NCBI GenBank assembly: GCA_964616135.1
Contig: CAZTTQ010000033.1
Coordinates: 1-7,874, forward strand
Direction: 5' to 3'
DNA: 7,874 nucleotides
Source: JAJYIV01 sp964616135
GTDB taxonomy: Bacteria > Patescibacteriota > Patescibacteriia > UBA9934 > GWF2-40-263
Positions within the stretch are counted from its first letter, which is position 1; each line of letters begins with the position of its first letter. The position numbers were made by a program, and so were the translations under genes. Of the stretch, positions 5,506 to 7,874 are shown in pieces. The notes under the pieces are model-generated. The model worked only from the letters and a program-made list of their open reading frames with translations. It searched no databases and was not told the DNA's origin.

Positions 5506-5534
5506 ATTCTACTTGGCCCGGGGCCGCCCCGCAA
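5506..5534 (-). promoter_or_regulatory. Probable promoter of the scpA operon
   Basis: On the minus strand the -35 TTGCGG (5534 to 5529) is followed, after 17 nt, by the -10 TAGAAT (5511 to 5506), five of six consensus bases. The expected transcription start is about 5499-5500, only a few bases before the scpA ATG at 5496. The promoter fills the short gap after the terminator of the upstream gene. Confidence 0.6.
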
Positions 5535-5536
5535 AC

Positions 5537-5556
5537 AAAAAAGCCCCGGGCGGGGC
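5537..5556 (-). terminator. Rho-independent terminator of the histidine phosphatase gene
   Basis: On the minus strand GCCCC-GCCC-GGGGC is followed directly by TTTTTT, 9 nt after the TGA stop codon. The next promoter's -35 begins 2 nt beyond it. Confidence 0.8.
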
Positions 5557-5565
5557 AAGAGAACG

Positions 5566-6279
5566 TCAGGCGGGCGCGGCCACGGTGAGGGGGTTTTCCT
5601 CGATCTGGCCCCGCCACGGCGTCACGTGCTGGGACGTGAGCGTGAGAGCGTCCCGCTTCCACGGCTTCCACCACGTACGCGGACGGCCTTCGTAGACCGT
5701 CACGGACGCGTTCGGGGCGGCGCCGGCCTGATAGCGGCGCACCGCCTCCTCAATGGAAAAATGCTCGACGAGCTTCTGGAACAGAATGAGCCAGTGACCG
5801 TGGCCGACGACGAGCACGCGCTTGCCGTCCCCGTCCCGCGCGAGCGTGCCGAGGAAGCTGTGGATGCGCTGCTCGATGTCCGGCCAGTTCTCCCCTCCCG
5901 GCGGGCGGTAGTGGTACGAACCCTCACGCTCCTTGGCGCGCAGCTCCCAGGGCATGTGCTGCTCGATCTCCGCCTTGCTCATGGTATGGAAGCGGCCGCG
6001 CTGGCCTTCCGCGAGGCGCGCGTCTTCCCACACCTTGCGGCCGGGGACGAGAATGGCCGCCGTCTCGCGGGCGCGGACGTAGTACGACGACCACACGACG
6101 TCGAAGTCGCCGTACAGGTCTTTCAGGTACGCGCCCGTAAGGGCGGACTGTTGCCGGCCGCGCTCCGTCAGCGGGTACTTGTGCGTCGGCTGTTCGAACG
6201 CGGCACGTTCGTCCGGGGACAACACGTTGCCGGCAGATTCCCCGTGCCGGACGAACACGAACAACTCAGGCCAACCCAT
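5566..6279 (-). CDS. Histidine phosphatase family protein (phosphoglycerate mutase superfamily)
   Basis: A 237-residue member of the branch 1 histidine phosphatases. The catalytic motif is VRHGES (10-15) with nucleophile His12. The phosphate pocket is completed by RARETA (69-74), a likely acid/base Glu91 in LAEGQRGRF, and the second conserved His160 in VVGHGHW. The LTERGRQQS segment (37-45) is also usual. It could be a phosphoglycerate mutase or a broad phosphatase. It lacks the ERHYG segment expected of GpmA, and GENWPDIEQRIHSFL sits where GES-xD-x-R occurs in the family, so a general phosphatase is more likely. The start at 6279 is supported by AAGGAG 8 nt upstream. It is monocistronic, with terminators on both sides. 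Confidence 0.9.
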   Translation of the reverse strand: MGWPELFVFVRHGESAGNVLSPDERAAFEQPTHKYPLTERGRQQSALTGAYLKDLYGDFDVVWSSYYVRARETAAILVPGRKVWEDARLAEGQRGRFHTMSKAEIEQHMPWELRAKEREGSYHYRPPGGENWPDIEQRIHSFLGTLARDGDGKRVLVVGHGHWLILFQKLVEHFSIEEAVRRYQAGAAPNASVTVYEGRPRTWWKPWKRDALTLTSQHVTPWRGQIEENPLTVAAPA

Positions 6280-6287
6280 CCCTCACT

Positions 6288-6293
6288 CTCCTT
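6288..6293 (-). promoter_or_regulatory. Shine-Dalgarno sequence of the histidine phosphatase gene
   Basis: On the minus strand AAGGAG lies 8 nt before the ATG, an optimal match and spacing. It is the only convincing Shine-Dalgarno site in the window, so it fixes this start and stands out from the other genes. A short hairpin, GACCG-CTTC-CGGTC (6314 to 6301), lies 7 nt upstream. Confidence 0.8.
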
Positions 6294-6340
6294 AGAACAG
6301 GACCGGAAGCGGTCTTCCAAACCTTCGCATATTCTTTTGT

Positions 6341-6374
6341 AAAAAACAACAGAAACCGCCCGGGTGGGCGGTTT
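6341..6374 (-). terminator. Rho-independent terminator of the asnS-aspS operon
   Basis: A 9-bp stem AAACCGCCC/GGGCGGTTT with a 4-nt loop begins 6 nt after the aspS stop. On the minus strand it is followed by a T-rich tail, TTTCTGTTGTTTTTT. The rest of the 101-bp gap to the next gene (6280-6340) holds that gene's leader. A TTTACA (6343 to 6338) could be a -35, but I see no good -10 at the matching distance. Confidence 0.8.
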
Positions 6375-6380
6375 TTTGGC

Positions 6381-7694
6381 TTATGGCCGCAGGCGCTGCA
6401 CGTCGCGCGGGAACAAGGTCGCTTCCTTGATGTTCGGCAGGCCCAGGACGTTCTGGGTCAGGCGCTGGAGGCCCATGCCGAAACCGCCTTCGGGCGGGAT
6501 GCCGTACTTGTGCATCATCAGGTAATCCGCGAAGTCGTCGGGATTCAGACCCTTTTCCTTCAGGCGCTTCACCTGTTCGTCATAGCGGTTCACGCGCAGG
6601 CCACCGGAGATGATTTCGCTGCCGAAACCGACGAGGTCGAAGGACAACGTAAGGTCCGGGTTCTTGGGATCCTGCTTGGCGTAGAACGGGCGCTTCTTGG
6701 TCGGGTAATGCGTGACGAACACGAAGCCGGAATTATGCTTCTTGGGCGCCCATTCGGTGGAGATCCACTTTTCGGCCGCCGGCGACAAGTCCGGTTCGTG
6801 CGTTTCGTCCACGCCGCCTTCGGTCTTGTAGAGCTCCAGGGCTTCGGCCAGCGTGACGCGCGGGAACTTCCCCGTCGGCGGCAACTTCGCCCCGAGCAAG
6901 GCCAGTTCTTCCGCACAGTCTTTTTCCACCACTTTCAACATGTGGGTGATGGCGCTTTCCGCGTGGTCCATGATTTCGTCCATGGAGTCCACGAAGCCCA
7001 ACTCAAATTCAAACTGGTTGAATTCGGTCAGGTGGCGGGACGTGCCGAACTTCTCCGCACGGAAGGAATACGACAGGCCGTAGACGCCTTCATAGACGCC
7101 CATGGTGATCTGCTTGTAGAGCTGGGCGCTCTGGGTCAGCGTCGCCTGGCGGCCGTAGTAGTTCACGTCGAAGAATTCCGCCCCGCCTTCACTGGCGGCA
7201 CCGGCCAACACCGGGAACGTAATTTCCGTGAACTTCTGCCCCTCCATGTATTCGCGGTAGCCCTTAATAAGGGCCGCCTGCACGCGGAAAATGGCGCGCA
7301 CCTTCAGGTTGCGCAGCGTCACGACGCGATTGTCCAAAAGCGTATCCAAGTTGGCGTCCATGTCCGGCTTGCTGATTTCCACCGGCAAGACGTCCACCAC
7401 CGGAGACAGGACTTCCAAGGTTTCGGCTTGGACTTCCACTTCCTTGGCAGCGTTCGGATCTTTGGATTTCTTTTCGACCACCTTGCCCGTGAACTTGAGC
7501 ACGGTTTCCAACTGCAGGCCGTTCAACTGCGCCAACTGGTCCGGGTTCAACACGACCTGAACCAAGCCAGTCTTGTCGCGCAAAATGGCAAAGCCAAAGT
7601 TTTTCAGGTCGCGCAGGCGGTGGAGCCAACCGGCGACGATGACCTGCTCGCCCAGCTTGCTCGGCAGGGCCGAAATGAGGGTGCGTCCTTTCAT
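6381..7694 (-). CDS. aspS: Aspartyl-tRNA synthetase, archaeal-type (possibly non-discriminating)
   Basis: A 437-residue class IIb synthetase that charges tRNA-Asp with aspartate. Its length and lack of a GAD insertion place it in the archaeal/eukaryal-like AspRS group rather than the roughly 580-residue bacterial form. The N-terminal OB-fold has VAGWLHRLRDL (20-30). Motif 1 lies near 147-161, followed by the amino-acid pocket segment TQSAQLYKQ (187-195). Motif 2 includes FRAE (211-214) and RHLTEFNQFEFEL. SFDLVGFGSEIISGG (351-365) and motif 3, GGFGMGLQRL with Arg411, follow. The C-terminus LFPRDVQRLRP has the Asp typical of AspRS, not AsnRS. His25 in GWLH is the residue found in non-discriminating AspRS, where tRNA-Asp-specific archaeal enzymes have Trp. 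The QR after SGG is LR here. It begins 2 nt after asnS ends, with no Shine-Dalgarno sequence. Confidence 0.93.
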   Translation of the reverse strand: MKGRTLISALPSKLGEQVIVAGWLHRLRDLKNFGFAILRDKTGLVQVVLNPDQLAQLNGLQLETVLKFTGKVVEKKSKDPNAAKEVEVQAETLEVLSPVVDVLPVEISKPDMDANLDTLLDNRVVTLRNLKVRAIFRVQAALIKGYREYMEGQKFTEITFPVLAGAASEGGAEFFDVNYYGRQATLTQSAQLYKQITMGVYEGVYGLSYSFRAEKFGTSRHLTEFNQFEFELGFVDSMDEIMDHAESAITHMLKVVEKDCAEELALLGAKLPPTGKFPRVTLAEALELYKTEGGVDETHEPDLSPAAEKWISTEWAPKKHNSGFVFVTHYPTKKRPFYAKQDPKNPDLTLSFDLVGFGSEIISGGLRVNRYDEQVKRLKEKGLNPDDFADYLMMHKYGIPPEGGFGMGLQRLTQNVLGLPNIKEATLFPRDVQRLRP

Positions 7695-7696
7695 AC

Positions 7697-7874
7697 TTAC
7701 GGGTTCAACCGGTTAATAAGGCGGGGGAACGGGATGCTTTCGCGCACGTGCGGCAGGCCGCAGATCCACGTCACCAGGCGCTCCAGGCCGTAGCCGAAGC
7801 CGCTGTGCGGGACGGAGCCGTATTTGCGGAGGTCCAAGTACCACTGGAACGGTTCCACCGGCAGATTGTGTTCC
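7697..7874 (-). CDS. asnS: Asparaginyl-tRNA synthetase, C-terminal end (runs off the window)
   Basis: The last 58 codons of a class IIb synthetase are visible, open to the window edge and ending in TAA (7699 to 7697). The translation contains PFQWYLDLRKYGSVPHSGFG, then YGLERLVTWICGLPHVRESI and PFPRLINRLNP. Motif 3 is GFGYGLERL with its invariant Arg. LRKYGSVPHSGFG and PFPR without a following Asp mark it as AsnRS rather than AspRS. The RLxP ending resembles archaeal/eukaryal-type AsnRS, whereas common bacterial AsnRS ends FPRTPxxxxF. It is followed 2 nt later by aspS, so the two are co-transcribed. The start and promoter are outside the window. Confidence 0.93.
   Translation of the reverse strand, partial: EHNLPVEPFQWYLDLRKYGSVPHSGFGYGLERLVTWICGLPHVRESIPFPRLINRLNP

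Noticed and set aside
1..7874. CRISPR array, insertion sequence, prophage or toxin-antitoxin module
   Set aside because: I saw no regularly spaced repeats, transposase-like proteins, terminal inverted repeats or paired small toxin genes; every inverted repeat found is a terminator, tRNA stem or part of the structured RNA.

Overview
The window is gene-dense, GC-rich bacterial DNA with almost no wasted space. It looks like a chromosomal housekeeping region rather than an accessory island: there are no transposases, phage genes, CRISPR arrays or long repeats. Archaeal-type Asp/Asn-tRNA synthetases in tandem, an scpA-scpB-carboxypeptidase operon with 1-9 nt gaps, a COG2426 membrane protein, a small DUF457-like membrane protein and apparently leaderless operon heads fit a Patescibacteria/CPR (Parcubacteria-like) genome best. 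That lineage call is an inference from gene content only.

Layout. Positions 24-488 (minus) hold a Nudix hydrolase of the RppH type. Positions 511-1062 are an RNA region: two minus-strand tRNAs with CAT anticodons (initiator fMet and an elongator-type tRNA-Met), a divergent promoter pair, an unrecognised structured RNA of about 135 nt on the plus strand, tRNA-Leu(CAA) 3 nt after it, and a terminator. A small membrane protein (1119-1583, plus) follows. It converges on a five-gene minus-strand operon, in transcription order scpA, scpB, D-Ala-D-Ala carboxypeptidase, COG2426 membrane protein, GT4 glycosyltransferase (5496 down to 1599). The two sides share one hairpin terminator, and the glycosyltransferase stop codon lies in its loop. 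Positions 5566-6279 (minus) hold a histidine phosphatase (phosphoglycerate-mutase superfamily) with its own terminator and the only clear Shine-Dalgarno sequence in the window. Positions 6381-7874 (minus) hold aspS and, 2 nt upstream, the C-terminal end of asnS.

How the genes fit together. The operon combines the SMC partner proteins ScpA/ScpB (chromosome compaction) with envelope functions (peptidoglycan trimming, a membrane protein, sugar transfer). The synthetase pair and the tRNAs serve translation. The most interesting item is the structured RNA at 811-948. It has a good promoter placed to start transcription just before its closing stem, several nested hairpins including one with tandem G-A oppositions, no terminator of its own, and a 3' end that would be released by RNase P maturation of tRNA-Leu. 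I could not match it to tmRNA, SRP RNA, 6S RNA or RNase P RNA.
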